A stretch of DNA of 64,000 nucleotides from assembly GCF_049319665.1 (NCBI RefSeq), contig NZ_JBMOUD010000004.1, forward strand, positions 248,001 to 312,000, written 5' to 3'. Both the position numbers and the translations under genes were made by a program. The notes beneath the pieces are model-generated. The model saw nothing but the letters and a program-made list of their open reading frames with translations. It was not told where the DNA came from and did no database searches. Position 1 is the first letter of the stretch. Each line of letters starts with the position of its first letter. The stretch is from JBMOUD01 sp049319665. Lineage in GTDB: Bacteria > Pseudomonadota > Gammaproteobacteria > Enterobacterales > Enterobacteriaceae. This document shows positions 7,936 to 18,357 of the stretch, in pieces.

Positions 7936-10261
7936 CAGCATTTGCCGTCCAGTCACGTAATACCTGAATATCGTTACGCCATTCCAATTTCAACTCGTCT
8001 ATCCAATCCTGAACGTTATCCCACCACGCTGGCAACGATGGCGTCTGAATTTGTTGTGCCAGTTGTTGTAGATGTTTCAACCCGACCGATCCTGCCGCCC
8101 CTTTAATCTTATGCGCTTCTTCCGCAATGCCGTCTTGATCGCGCGCAGTCATATTCGAATCCAGCACCTCAAGATAGCCCGGCATCATCTTTTCAAACAT
8201 ATCAGCGCTTTGATGAATAAGCCCTGACCCGACGAGGTCCATGTATTGTTCCAGCATCGCAATATCAAGCAGTGATTCTTTGTCTTTCATCAGGTTATGT
8301 TCCGGTTCGGCCATCAACTCAGGTTGGTGATCCCAATATTGCTGGATCATCGCGGTCAGTGCAGGGACAGATAGCGGCTTGCTCAATACATCATCCATCC
8401 CGGAATCAATGTATTCTTTCTTGTTTTTTAGAACGTTAGCCGTAAGTGCCACGAGAGGCGGCAAATGTTGTCCGGCATATTTTTCTCGTAATATGCGCGC
8501 AATATCCAAACCACTCATATCTGGTAGTTGGATATCTAGCAGCACTAAATCAAATTCGTCAGGATCAAACATCGCCAATGCATCATGTCCGTTCATCGCG
8601 ACTTCAACGCTGTTACCTAATTTCTCCAGCACTGAGCGGGCAACAATAACGTTGAGTTCAATATCTTCGACCAGCAATACATGCAACGCTGGTAACGGCA
8701 AATCATCTTCATCATGATCAATTACCGTTGGCTCATCCACCGCAGGTGCATGCACCGTCAAGGTAAAGCAGGAACCCTGCCCCGGCGAACTGTCTACGCT
8801 AATGTCCCCGCCCATGCTTTGCGCCAGACGCTTGGAAACCGCCAGGCCAATCCCGGTTCCGGTTGCCGGTTTGCCACCTTTGCGATCTTTGACCTGGTAA
8901 TACATGGCGAAAATCTTGTCTTGTTCATCCTTAGGAATGCCCATGCCAGAATCTTGCACTTCAAAACGCAGCAAACCTTTCGGTTCATAATGCACTCGGA
9001 CAATAATTTCCCCTTCACTGGTAAATTTGACCGCATTACCAATCAGGTTCCACAGTATTTGTCGCAGGCGGGTGCCATCAGTGATCAGCGAGTGAGGCAG
9101 CGGTGGTTCGGACTCCATAATAAACTTCAGCCCTTTTGGCTGGACTAGCAAGCCAGAAAGGTTTTCAAGATCGGAAAGGAATCCTGTGAAATCAACAGGC
9201 TGATTATCCAGCTGTACTTTACGGCGTTCAATTTTATCCATCTCAATGATGTCATTGAAAATGTTGCCCAGCGTAATCGCACTAACGTGAATGGTTTTCA
9301 GATAATTGTGCTGTTCATCGTTAAGATGGGTATCAAGCAGGATGCGACTCAAACCAACGATGCCATTAAGCGGCGTACGAAGCTCGTGGCTGATCGTAGA
9401 GATAAAAGTCGTCTTATCCCTACTCGCGTTCTCTAACGCGTCCTGGTAACGCTTACGCTCAGTAATATCGCGACCGAATCCCATTAGCCCATGTCGTTTG
9501 CCAACGCGATCGTAGAAAGGCACTTTGCGCAGTTCAAAACAGGCTTTGCGGCCATCAGGGTAAACCAACCATTGTTCATAGGTCAGCGAGACATTGTGCC
9601 GAAATACTTTCTCATCCGTTTCTATGACTTTCTCGGCAATGTCTGCGCTATAGACATCGTTAGGCGTCAAGCCAATCAACTGCTTCTCGCTACGGCCGGT
9701 TAACAACTCCATTGCCCGGTTACAGCCAGAAAACTCTTTATCTTCATTGCGGTAATAGACCAAGTCTGGCGAAGCATCGAGGAATGAACGCAACAGCGCT
9801 GATTGCTGACTCAACTCGATTTGCGCCTGCTCGCGGTGATGCATTTCCAGTTTTAGCTTATCAACCACCGCCAAACGCGCCTCTTCGGCTTTGATACGGT
9901 CAGCAATCTCATGATTAAGTTGGGTAATATTGTCAGTGAGCTGCTTGTTAAGCTCCAAATCGCGGTGACGCATTTCCTCCAGCTTATCGACCAAGCGCGA
10001 TAAGCGCTGGCGCGATTCTTCAAGCTGCTCCACCACCACAGAGAGGAAATACACCGCCCAAGGGGTGATCAGCAGACCAAAGAAGATCGATCGCACAACA
10101 TCAATACTTTCGACCTGACCGCGCAGCAACATGGTGACTGCCATTTGGACAATCATTGCCAATACAACTAATGCAGACGCTAGCAGCAGCGAAAAGCGCA
10201 CCAGCCCTAGTTTCACCATCAGATCGACATAATATTGGGCCAATAGCCGGATTTGTTTCAT
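7925..10261 (-). CDS. arcB: Aerobic respiration control sensor kinase ArcB
   Basis: 778 residues from ATG 10261 (AAGGA upstream), the same length as E. coli ArcB; the GTG one codon earlier is not needed. Two TM helices (about 22-77), a coiled-coil linker, a PAS domain (LRSFLDASPDLVYYRN), a kinase with FISTISHELRTPLNG (His292 equivalent) and a GTGIGLAVSKRL ATP lid, a receiver with LVLLDIQLPDMSG (Asp576) and a C-terminal HPt with EEAHKIKGAAGSVG (His717). ArcB senses the quinone redox state and phosphorylates ArcA through the His-Asp-His relay, repressing respiratory genes under low oxygen. Confidence 0.98.
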   Translation of the reverse strand: MKQIRLLAQYYVDLMVKLGLVRFSLLLASALVVLAMIVQMAVTMLLRGQVESIDVVRSIFFGLLITPWAVYFLSVVVEQLEESRQRLSRLVDKLEEMRHRDLELNKQLTDNITQLNHEIADRIKAEEARLAVVDKLKLEMHHREQAQIELSQQSALLRSFLDASPDLVYYRNEDKEFSGCNRAMELLTGRSEKQLIGLTPNDVYSADIAEKVIETDEKVFRHNVSLTYEQWLVYPDGRKACFELRKVPFYDRVGKRHGLMGFGRDITERKRYQDALENASRDKTTFISTISHELRTPLNGIVGLSRILLDTHLNDEQHNYLKTIHVSAITLGNIFNDIIEMDKIERRKVQLDNQPVDFTGFLSDLENLSGLLVQPKGLKFIMESEPPLPHSLITDGTRLRQILWNLIGNAVKFTSEGEIIVRVHYEPKGLLRFEVQDSGMGIPKDEQDKIFAMYYQVKDRKGGKPATGTGIGLAVSKRLAQSMGGDISVDSSPGQGSCFTLTVHAPAVDEPTVIDHDEDDLPLPALHVLLVEDIELNVIVARSVLEKLGNSVEVAMNGHDALAMFDPDEFDLVLLDIQLPDMSGLDIARILREKYAGQHLPPLVALTANVLKNKKEYIDSGMDDVLSKPLSVPALTAMIQQYWDHQPELMAEPEHNLMKDKESLLDIAMLEQYMDLVGSGLIHQSADMFEKMMPGYLEVLDSNMTARDQDGIAEEAHKIKGAAGSVGLKHLQQLAQQIQTPSLPAWWDNVQDWIDELKLEWRNDIQVLRDWTANAEKK

Positions 10262-11139
10262 CACATTTCCTTTTGGAAAAAATCCTCTAGATCATACCGT
10301 AAAAAGCGGTAAACGGGGGATGAGATCTGTACAGCGGAGCAACGCAATAATCTCTGCACCTTCCTGGGCCATGACCATGGTGCAAACTTGCCAAATGGGA
10401 GATTTATTGACTAATTCCCACGGAAGCATTATTAATGCTACTTAGCGAGTTTTTGCCAACCCCCGCCAGTACAAGACTTTTCTCCTGTTAGTTCATCGTT
10501 TTTTTACTTTACCCATCGTTAATGCGAAGAATAACTATTCACTATTAGTGCAAATAAAATCACTTTGTCATGTATGAATAATTCTTATTATTTAACCCCG
10601 TTCATGACATTATTACGTACAGGTTAAAAACAGCGATATAGCACACGCGACCTGCATTTTGCAGGATAAAATTCTGGCAATCACCCCCGCACTAGCATGG
10701 TGCGCAGTTACTGACCATGCACTATAGTGAGACAGCTCACACTTCATCCCCCCTCCCACACGGTTAATACGGTCAATAAAATAGGGTAAAAAACTTAAAT
10801 ATCATTTAGTTAAGCATGTTTTAACTCTTTTTTGCCTATCCTTATACCCTATTTGACCTACCCGTGCTTTCTCGCTAAGTTGGGAGTCCGCTGGAAGCAC
10901 TCTAAATAAGCAAACAACCGACGAGCCAACAACAACTCGTCATATTTATGCAGTAATAGAAGACTCCCTCATTAAAACAAGTCATTGACCACTTGTGAGA
11001 ACCGTCACGAGGGGCTGCTGACGGAGGATGTCCGCCAAAATCGCACCATAAGAGTGCGTTAGCCGGTTGGGATATTTTCGTCATTATGCACCCTCGCAAT
11101 TGGTGTGAGAGTCTCGCAGAGCCTGGGGAGGTTCACTAT
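10262..11139. other. Divergent control region between arcB and gltB
   Basis: About 0.88 kb without a credible gene. It must hold the arcB promoter and the gltB promoter with a leader. E. coli has yhcC here; no radical-SAM remnant is visible. Several TGCACC/GGTGCA-type half-sites occur (10355-10360, 10379-10384, 10698-10724), including CATGGT and ACCATG arms in inverted orientation at about 10699-10722. T-rich tracts at 10785-10860 would suit Lrp or IHF binding, known gltB regulators in E. coli, but I cannot pin a site. Confidence 0.45.
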
Positions 11140-14100
11140 ATGTTGTACGATGCATCCCAAGAGAGGGACAACTGTGGTTTCGGCCTGATCGCCCATATAG
11201 AAGGCGAACCTAGCCATAAAGTCGTGCGTACAGCGATTCACGCGCTGGCACGTATGCAACACCGTGGCGCAATTCTTGCTGACGGCAAGACTGGCGACGG
11301 TTGTGGTCTGTCATTACAAAAACCAGACCGTTTCTTCCGCATGATCGCCGAAGAGCGCGGTTGGCGTTTGGCTAAAAACTACGCCGTTGGCATGATCTTC
11401 CTGAGCAAGGACGAGGAAGAGGCTGCTGCCAGCCGCCGCATTATTGAAGAAGAACTGCAAAACGAAACCCTGTCTGTTGTTGGCTGGCGCGATGTGCCGA
11501 CCAATCCGGACGTATTGGGCGAAATAGCGCTTTCCTCCCTGCCGCGCATTGAACAGATTTTTGTGAACGCCCCTGCTGGCTGGCGTCCACGTGATATGGA
11601 ACGTCGCCTGTATATGGCGCGTCGCCGTACTGAAAAACGTATTACCGATAAAGATTTCTACGTCTGTAGTTTCTCTAATGCGGTGAATATTTATAAAGGG
11701 TTGTGCATGCCTGCCGACCTGCCGCGTTTTTATCTCGATTTGGCAGACTTGCGTCTGGAATCGGCTATTTGCCTGTTCCACCAACGCTTCTCCACCAACA
11801 CCGTGCCGCGCTGGCCATTGGCTCAACCGTTCCGCTATTTAGCGCACAACGGTGAAATCAACACCATTACCGGTAACCGCCAATGGGCGCGTGCTCGTGC
11901 CTATAAGTTCAAAACCCCGCTGATCCCAGATTTGCAGGATGCTGCGCCATTCGTTAACGAAACCGGCTCGGACTCCAGCTCACTGGATAACATGCTGGAG
12001 CTGTTCTTGAGCGGTGGGATGGACTTGCTGCGCGCCATGCGTTTGCTGGTACCACCAGCCTGGCAGCAAAACCCAGATATGGACGAAGATCTACGCGCAT
12101 TCTTCGATTTCAACTCCATGCATATGGAGCCGTGGGATGGTCCTGCCGGTATCGTGATGTCAGATGGCCGCTACGCCGCCTGTAACCTTGACCGTAATGG
12201 TCTGCGTCCGGCACGTTATGTCATCACTAAAGACAAACTGATCACCTGCGCTTCTGAAGTCGGGATTTGGGACTATCAGCCAGACGAAGTAATCGAAAAA
12301 GGCCGCGTTGGGCCAGGCGAACTGATGGTAATCGACACCCGCAGCGGTAAGATCCATCACTCAGCTGAAACCGATAATGACCTGAAAGGCCGTCATCCGT
12401 ACCGCGCATGGATGGAGAAAAACGTTCAGCGTCTGGTGCCGTTTGAAAATCTGCCTGACGATCAGGTAGGTAGCCGCGAGCTTGATGATTACTTGCTGGA
12501 AACCTATCAGAAACAGTTTGGCTACAACAGCGAAGAGCTGGATCAAATCCTGCGTGTGCTGGGTGAAAATGGCCAAGAAGCGGTCGGCTCAATGGGTGAC
12601 GATACTCCATTTGCCGTGCTTTCTAGCCGTGCACGCGTCATTTATGACTATTTCCGTCAGCAATTCGCACAGGTCACCAACCCGCCAATCGACCCATTGC
12701 GTGAAGCACATGTCATGTCACTGGCGACCAGCATTGGCCGTGAAATGAACGTGTTCTGTGAAGCCGAAGGTCAGGCACATCGTCTGAGCTTTAAATCACC
12801 AATCCTGCTGTATTCAGATTTCAACCAGTTAACCACGCTCGACAGTAAATATTATCGCGCCGAAACGCTGGACCTGACCTTCAATCCTGCAGAACAGGAT
12901 ATGGAGCAGTTTGTTCAAGCGCTGTGTGATGAAGCCGAGCGTAAAGTTCGCGAAGGCGCGGTGCTGTTAGTACTGTCTGACCGTAATATCTCGCCAGACC
13001 GCCTGCCGCTGCCAGCACCAATGGCCGTGGGTGCATTGCAAAGTCGCTTGGTAGAAAAAAGCCTGCGTTGCGATGCCAACATCATTGTTGAAACCGCCAG
13101 CGCCCGCGATCCGCACCACTTTGCAGTGCTGATCGGTTTCGGTGCGACGGCAATCTACCCTTACCTGGCTTACGAAACGCTGGCCAAATTGGTAGATACC
13201 AAGGTTATCGACAAGCAATACCGTGAAGTGATGCTCAACTACCGCAACGGCATCAATAAAGGCCTGTACAAGATCATGTCCAAAATGGGCATCTCTACCG
13301 TAGCCTCTTACCGTTGTTCGAAACTGTTCGAAGCCGTTGGCCTGCATAAAGACCTGACTGACGTTTGCTTCCAGGGCGTGGTGAGTCGTATCGGCGGTGC
13401 CAGCTACAGTGACTTCCAACAAGACCTGCAAAACTTGTCTAAACGCGCCTGGCTGAAACGCAAGACGCTGGAGCAAGGTGGCTTGTTGAAATTTGTCCAC
13501 GGTGGTGAATATCACGCGTATAACCCAGATGTCGTTAACACCCTGCAAGCCGCGGTGCGTTCTGGTGAATATAGCGACTATCAGCAATACGCTAAATTGG
13601 TTAATGAGCGTCCGGTTGCCACACTGCGAGACATGTTGCAGATCACTCCGAAAGGCCAGCCGATCCCAGTAGATCAGGTGGAACCCGCCGAAGGTCTGTT
13701 CACTCGCTTTGACTCCGCCGCGATGTCTATCGGCGCATTGAGCCCAGAAGCACACGAATCCTTGGCTGAAGCGATGAACACCCTTGGCGGTCGTTCTAAC
13801 TCCGGTGAAGGTGGCGAAGATCCAGCGCGTTATGGCACCAATAAAGTGTCACGCATCAAGCAGGTGGCATCCGGTCGTTTCGGTGTGACGCCAGCTTATC
13901 TGGTCAATGCCGATGTTATTCAGATTAAAGTGGCGCAAGGTGCAAAACCGGGCGAAGGCGGTCAGTTGCCGGGTGATAAAGTGACGCCGTATATCGCTAA
14001 ACTGCGCTATTCCGTGCCAGGTGTGACGCTGATTTCACCTCCGCCGCATCACGATATTTACTCAATCGAAGACTTGGCACAGCTGATTTTCGACCTGAAA

Positions 14101-15597
14101 CAAGTGAATCCGAAGGCAATGATTTCGGTCAAACTGGTTTCTGAGCCGGGCGTAGGGACTATCGCGACCGGTGTAGCCAAAGCTTATGCCGATTTAATCA
14201 CCATCGCTGGCTATGACGGCGGTACCGGTGCAAGCCCGCTGTCTTCAGTTAAATACGCTGGCTGCCCGTGGGAATTAGGCTTGGTTGAAACTCAGCAAGC
14301 GCTGGTCGCTAACGGCTTGCGTCACAAGATCCGTCTGCAAGTTGACGGCGGTCTGAAAACCGGTGCTGACATTGTTAAAGCTGCCATCCTCGGTGCAGAA
14401 AGCTTCGGCTTTGGTACTGGCCCAATGGTGGCGCTGGGTTGTAAATACCTGCGTATTTGTCACCTGAACAACTGCGCAACCGGTGTAGCAACTCAGGACG
14501 ATAAACTGCGTCGTAATCACTACCACGGTCTGCCAGAGCGTGTAGCGAATTACTTCAAGTTTATTGCCCAAGAAACCCGTGAAATCATGGCAGAACTGGG
14601 TGTGAGCCAATTGGTCGATTTGATTGGCCGTACCGACTTACTGCTTGAGCTTGATGGCTTCACTGCTAAACAGAACAAACTAGACTTGTCGGCGCTGCTG
14701 AAAACGGCTACGCCACATCCTGGCAAAGCGGTGTACTGCACCGAGAGCAACCCGCCGTTTGATAATGGCAAGTTGAACAAAGACATTCTTGAGCAAGCCG
14801 CGTCGCATATCGATACCAAGCAGAGCAAATCGTTCTACTTTGATATCCGTAACACCGACCGTTCAGTGGGTGCATTGTTATCTGGTGCTATCGCTGAGAA
14901 ACATGGCGATCAGGGTATGGCAGCCGATCCGGTGCGCATTAACTTCAGTGGTACCGCAGGCCAGAGCTTCGGCGTGTGGAATGCCGGTGGCGTTGATTTA
15001 ATGTTAACAGGCGATGCTAACGACTACGTTGGTAAGGGCATGGCAGGTGGTCGCATTGCTATCCGTCCACCAATTGGTTCAGCTTTCCGTAGCCATGAAG
15101 CCAGTATTATTGGTAACACCTGCCTGTATGGCGCAACCGGTGGCAAGATGTTTGCCGCAGGCCGTGCTGGCGAGCGTTTCGCGGTGCGTAACTCAGGTGC
15201 GATTACCGTGGTTGAAGGTATTGGCGACAACGGCTGTGAATATATGACCGGCGGTATTGTTTGCGTACTCGGTCGTACCGGCGTGAACTTTGGCGCAGGG
15301 ATGACCGGTGGTTTTGCTTACGTGCTGGATGAAGACGGTGAATTCCGTAAGCGCGTTAACCCAGAGCTGGTTGAAGTGCTGGAAGTTGATGACTTGGCAA
15401 TCCACGAAGAACACCTGCGTGGATTGATCACCGAGCACGTGCAGTTAACTGCATCGACGCGTGGCGAAGAGATTTTGGCAAACTGGCATGAATGGGCACC
15501 GAAATTTGCCTTGGTTAAACCGAAGTCCAGTGATGTCAAAGCATTGTTGGGTCACCGTAGTCGTTCCGCAGCTGAGCTGCGGGTACAAGCGCAGTAA
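11140..15597 (+). CDS. gltB: Glutamate synthase (NADPH) large subunit GltB
   Basis: 1485 residues from ATG 11140, chosen because GGAGGT stands 7 nt upstream; the in-frame ATG at 11086 has no ribosome site. A short propeptide (MLYDASQERDN) precedes CGFGLIAHIEGEPSHK, whose Cys becomes the N-terminal nucleophile of the class II glutaminase. The central FMN domain includes GEGGEDPARYG and the 3Fe-4S cysteines in CKYLRICHLNNCATG; the C-terminal beta-helix has repeated G-x-x-G turns (MTGGIVCVLGRTGVNFGAG). It makes glutamate from glutamine and 2-oxoglutarate, channelling ammonia internally. gltD follows 9 bp later. Confidence 0.98.
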   Translation: MLYDASQERDNCGFGLIAHIEGEPSHKVVRTAIHALARMQHRGAILADGKTGDGCGLSLQKPDRFFRMIAEERGWRLAKNYAVGMIFLSKDEEEAAASRRIIEEELQNETLSVVGWRDVPTNPDVLGEIALSSLPRIEQIFVNAPAGWRPRDMERRLYMARRRTEKRITDKDFYVCSFSNAVNIYKGLCMPADLPRFYLDLADLRLESAICLFHQRFSTNTVPRWPLAQPFRYLAHNGEINTITGNRQWARARAYKFKTPLIPDLQDAAPFVNETGSDSSSLDNMLELFLSGGMDLLRAMRLLVPPAWQQNPDMDEDLRAFFDFNSMHMEPWDGPAGIVMSDGRYAACNLDRNGLRPARYVITKDKLITCASEVGIWDYQPDEVIEKGRVGPGELMVIDTRSGKIHHSAETDNDLKGRHPYRAWMEKNVQRLVPFENLPDDQVGSRELDDYLLETYQKQFGYNSEELDQILRVLGENGQEAVGSMGDDTPFAVLSSRARVIYDYFRQQFAQVTNPPIDPLREAHVMSLATSIGREMNVFCEAEGQAHRLSFKSPILLYSDFNQLTTLDSKYYRAETLDLTFNPAEQDMEQFVQALCDEAERKVREGAVLLVLSDRNISPDRLPLPAPMAVGALQSRLVEKSLRCDANIIVETASARDPHHFAVLIGFGATAIYPYLAYETLAKLVDTKVIDKQYREVMLNYRNGINKGLYKIMSKMGISTVASYRCSKLFEAVGLHKDLTDVCFQGVVSRIGGASYSDFQQDLQNLSKRAWLKRKTLEQGGLLKFVHGGEYHAYNPDVVNTLQAAVRSGEYSDYQQYAKLVNERPVATLRDMLQITPKGQPIPVDQVEPAEGLFTRFDSAAMSIGALSPEAHESLAEAMNTLGGRSNSGEGGEDPARYGTNKVSRIKQVASGRFGVTPAYLVNADVIQIKVAQGAKPGEGGQLPGDKVTPYIAKLRYSVPGVTLISPPPHHDIYSIEDLAQLIFDLKQVNPKAMISVKLVSEPGVGTIATGVAKAYADLITIAGYDGGTGASPLSSVKYAGCPWELGLVETQQALVANGLRHKIRLQVDGGLKTGADIVKAAILGAESFGFGTGPMVALGCKYLRICHLNNCATGVATQDDKLRRNHYHGLPERVANYFKFIAQETREIMAELGVSQLVDLIGRTDLLLELDGFTAKQNKLDLSALLKTATPHPGKAVYCTESNPPFDNGKLNKDILEQAASHIDTKQSKSFYFDIRNTDRSVGALLSGAIAEKHGDQGMAADPVRINFSGTAGQSFGVWNAGGVDLMLTGDANDYVGKGMAGGRIAIRPPIGSAFRSHEASIIGNTCLYGATGGKMFAAGRAGERFAVRNSGAITVVEGIGDNGCEYMTGGIVCVLGRTGVNFGAGMTGGFAYVLDEDGEFRKRVNPELVEVLEVDDLAIHEEHLRGLITEHVQLTASTRGEEILANWHEWAPKFALVKPKSSDVKALLGHRSRSAAELRVQAQ

Positions 15598-15606
15598 GAG
15601 GTTAAG

Positions 15607-17025
15607 ATGAGTCAAAACGTTTATCAATTTATCGACTTACAGCGCGTTGATCCGCCGAAAAAACCGCTAAAGATCCGTAAAATTGAATTTGTTGAAATTT
15701 ACGAGCCGTTCTCAGCAACTCAGGCAGCCTCGCAGGCAGACCGCTGCCTGTCATGCGGTAACCCGTATTGCGAATGGAAATGCCCGGTACATAACTACAT
15801 CCCTAACTGGCTGAAGCTGGCTAACGAAGGCCGCATTATGGAAGCGGCGGACTTAGCTCACCAGACCAACAGTTTGCCGGAAGTTTGCGGGCGCGTTTGT
15901 CCGCAAGACCGCCTGTGTGAAGGGTCTTGTACGCTTAATGATGAGTTTGGTGCCGTCACCATCGGTAATATCGAACGTTACATCAACGATAAAGCTATCG
16001 AGATGGGCTGGCGTCCTGATATGTCCCACGTGCAGCCAACCGGCAAGCGTGTGGCGATCATTGGTGCAGGCCCGGCAGGTTTGGCCTGTGCTGACGTGCT
16101 GACCCGTAACGGTGTTAAAGCGGTAGTTTACGACCGCCATCCAGAAATCGGTGGCCTGCTGACTTTCGGTATCCCAGCCTTCAAGCTGGAAAAATCCGTG
16201 ATGACCAAGCGTCGCGAAATCTTTACCGAAATGGGTATCGAGTTCCAACTGAACACTGAAATCGGCAAAGATATCAGCGTTGAGACGCTGCTGGCTGAAT
16301 ACGATGCCGTATTCCTCGGCGTGGGAACTTATCAATCCATGCGCGGTGGTTTGGAAAATGAAGAGGCGCCAGGCGTGTTTGATGCCCTGCCGTTCTTGAT
16401 TGCCAATACCAAGCAATTGATGGGCTACGAAGAGCAGCCAGACGAGCCGTATATCAATATGGAGCGTAAGCGCGTGGTGGTTCTGGGCGGTGGTGATACC
16501 GCGATGGACTGCGTGCGTACTTCAATTCGCCAAGGCGCAACGCACGTAACCTGTGCCTATCGCCGTGATGAAGAGAACATGCCTGGTTCACGTCGTGAAG
16601 TGAAAAATGCCCGGGAAGAAGGGGTTGAGTTCAAATTCAACCTGCAACCGCTGAGCATTGAGCTGAACGATTCTGGCCGCGTATGTGGCGTGAAAATGGC
16701 ACGTACCGAGTTAGGTGCACCAGATGCTAACGGACGCCGTCAGGCAGAGATTGTTGCCGGTTCTGAACACATCCTGGAAGCCGATGCGGTAGTGATGGCC
16801 TTTGGTTTCCGCCCACACAAGATGAGCTGGCTGGCAGCACACGACGTTGCATTAGATTCTCAAGGTCGTATCCTGGCACCTGAAGGCAGCGATAACGCCT
16901 TCCAGACCAGCAACCCGAAAATCTTCGCCGGTGGTGATGCAGTTCGCGGTTCTGATTTGGTGGTCACTGCGATTGCCGAAGGTCGCAAAGCGGCAGATGG
17001 AATTATGAACTTCCTCGAAGTGTAA
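15607..17025 (+). CDS. gltD: Glutamate synthase (NADPH) small subunit GltD
   Basis: 472 residues. N-terminal 4Fe-4S ligands CLSCGNPYCEWKCP and CGRVCPQDRLCEGSC; FAD-binding VAIIGAGPAGLACADVL (about 148-164); NADPH-binding VVVLGGGDTAMDCVRT. It passes electrons from NADPH via FAD and Fe-S clusters to GltB. An AGAGGT ribosome site precedes the ATG; cotranscribed with gltB, with a terminator 22 bp after the stop. E. coli gltF is absent. Confidence 0.98.
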   Translation: MSQNVYQFIDLQRVDPPKKPLKIRKIEFVEIYEPFSATQAASQADRCLSCGNPYCEWKCPVHNYIPNWLKLANEGRIMEAADLAHQTNSLPEVCGRVCPQDRLCEGSCTLNDEFGAVTIGNIERYINDKAIEMGWRPDMSHVQPTGKRVAIIGAGPAGLACADVLTRNGVKAVVYDRHPEIGGLLTFGIPAFKLEKSVMTKRREIFTEMGIEFQLNTEIGKDISVETLLAEYDAVFLGVGTYQSMRGGLENEEAPGVFDALPFLIANTKQLMGYEEQPDEPYINMERKRVVVLGGGDTAMDCVRTSIRQGATHVTCAYRRDEENMPGSRREVKNAREEGVEFKFNLQPLSIELNDSGRVCGVKMARTELGAPDANGRRQAEIVAGSEHILEADAVVMAFGFRPHKMSWLAAHDVALDSQGRILAPEGSDNAFQTSNPKIFAGGDAVRGSDLVVTAIAEGRKAADGIMNFLEV

Positions 17026-17047
17026 TCCAGATACTGGCAAGCTATTC

Positions 17048-17073
17048 AAAAGGTCGCGCAAGCGGCCTTTTTT
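17048..17073 (+). terminator. gltBD terminator
   Basis: AAAGGTCGC / GCGGCCTTT stem with one mismatch around a GCAA tetraloop, followed by TTT. Confidence 0.85.
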
Positions 17074-17164
17074 ATTGGCGAAACCGCTAGATAAAATTGC
17101 TTAGAGGAGAGAGTTGGCAGAACAACCTTTTTATTGAATAAAGCGTGATAGGCAACACCAAGGC

Positions 17165-17193
17165 AAAAAAAACCCCACGCCATTGCGCAGGGT
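17165..17193 (-). terminator. sspAB terminator
   Basis: On the minus strand AACCCTGCGC / GCGTGGGGTT pair over 10 positions (two G-U) with an AATG loop, followed by a run of at least six T. It lies 25 bp after the sspB stop. Confidence 0.85.
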
Positions 17194-17217
17194 TATTCTA
17201 TTACTCAAGTCTGGCGA

Positions 17218-17712
17218 TTACTTAACGACACGCAACGCAGGCCGAGTGCCGCGTGGCGGTGTTGGTGGTTCATCGTCTGGATCATCTTCAGGATGATCAG
17301 GCAAGTCACCATCGATCACTGACATTGCAGTCATTGGCGTGTGCTGCTGCTCGTCTAAACCGTCAAATTCAACGTCGCTATCAAGCGCAGGTTCAGGCTC
17401 AAACATCGTGCCAGCTCCATTCTCTCGAGCATAAATAGCCAGCACCGCAGAAATAGGAACAAAGACTTCGCGCGGAACGCCGCCAAAACGGGCGTTAAAA
17501 CGTACATCTTTATTACCTAATTCCAGGTTACCAACCGCACGCGGTGCGATGTTAAGCACGATCTGACCGTCACGGGCAAATTCCATCGGCACCAGTACAC
17601 CAGGTAACGTCACGTCAACCACCAAGTGCGGCGTTAACTGGTTATCCAGCAGCCAGTCATAAAACGCACGCAGCAGATACGGACGACGCGGGGTCATGTC
17701 GGTCATTTCCAT
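17218..17712 (-). CDS. sspB: ClpXP protease specificity-enhancing factor SspB
   Basis: 164 residues. The folded substrate-binding domain (TPRRPYLLRAFYDWLLDNQ to about residue 110) binds ssrA-tagged and RseA substrates; an acidic, variable linker follows, and the C-terminal RPALRVVK is the conserved peptide that tethers SspB to the ClpX zinc-binding domain. Starts 3 bp after sspA and is surely cotranscribed. Confidence 0.97.
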   Translation of the reverse strand: MEMTDMTPRRPYLLRAFYDWLLDNQLTPHLVVDVTLPGVLVPMEFARDGQIVLNIAPRAVGNLELGNKDVRFNARFGGVPREVFVPISAVLAIYARENGAGTMFEPEPALDSDVEFDGLDEQQHTPMTAMSVIDGDLPDHPEDDPDDEPPTPPRGTRPALRVVK

Positions 17713-17715
17713 CTC

Positions 17716-18357
17716 TTAGCCCCGAGTATGCAAACGCATTTCGCGCTCAGCTTCGGTCAGGGAAGCCAAGAATGCATCACGCTCAAATACGCGAGTCATA
17801 TAGCCTTTCAGCTCTTTAGAACCGGCACCTGTCAGCTCAATGCCTAATTCAGGCAAACGCCACAACAGCGGAGCCAAATAGCAATCTACCAGGCTGAACT
17901 CTTCGCTTTTAAAGTAAGGCATGTAAGCAAAGATAGGCGCGATAGCCAGCAGCTCTTCACGCAATTGCTTACGTGCAGCATCAGCTTCTGACGCAGAACC
18001 TTGCTCGATTTGGCGCAGCAAAGAGTACCAGTCGTTTTCAATGCGGTGCATCATCAAACGGCTTTCACCACGGGCAACCGGGTAAACAGGCATCAGAGGA
18101 GGATGTGGGAAACGCTCATCAAGGTATTCCATGATGATGCGAGATTCAAACAGAGTTAGCTCACGATCGACCAGAGTTGGTACGGTGCGATAGGGATTGA
18201 GGTCAATAAGATCCTGCGGCAGGTTTCCCATTTCTACCTGCTCGATCTCGACACTCACACCTTTTTCCGCCAGTACGATACGTACTTGATGGCTAAAAAT
18301 GTCGGTCGGGCCGGAAAACAGCGTCATTACCGAACGTTTGTTGGCAGCGACAGCCAT
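17716..18357 (-). CDS. sspA: Stringent starvation protein SspA
   Basis: 213 residues from ATG 18357, with GGAGGT 4 nt upstream; an in-frame start 12 nt earlier is not conserved. GST-like fold: thioredoxin-like half (VMTLFSGPTDIFSHQVRIVL) and an all-helical half (SLVDCYLAPLLWRLPELG). SspA binds RNA polymerase holoenzyme and aids stationary-phase and acid-stress transcription; it has no glutathione transferase activity in E. coli. Confidence 0.97.
   Translation of the reverse strand: MAVAANKRSVMTLFSGPTDIFSHQVRIVLAEKGVSVEIEQVEMGNLPQDLIDLNPYRTVPTLVDRELTLFESRIIMEYLDERFPHPPLMPVYPVARGESRLMMHRIENDWYSLLRQIEQGSASEADAARKQLREELLAIAPIFAYMPYFKSEEFSLVDCYLAPLLWRLPELGIELTGAGSKELKGYMTRVFERDAFLASLTEAEREMRLHTRG

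Noticed and set aside
7683..7967. Plus-strand frame of 94 codons before arcB
   Set aside because: Overlaps the arcB 3' end, runs through a terminator hairpin, and shows no family motif.
10902..11099. Minus-strand frame of 65 codons ahead of gltB
   Set aside because: Lies in the gltB leader, has no ribosome site or recognisable motif.
11086..11139. Upstream gltB start
   Set aside because: No ribosome site, while ATG 11140 has GGAGGT at ideal spacing.
12967..13755. Long minus-strand frame (262 codons) inside gltB
   Set aside because: Shadow of a highly biased coding gene; the plus-strand gltB is unambiguous.
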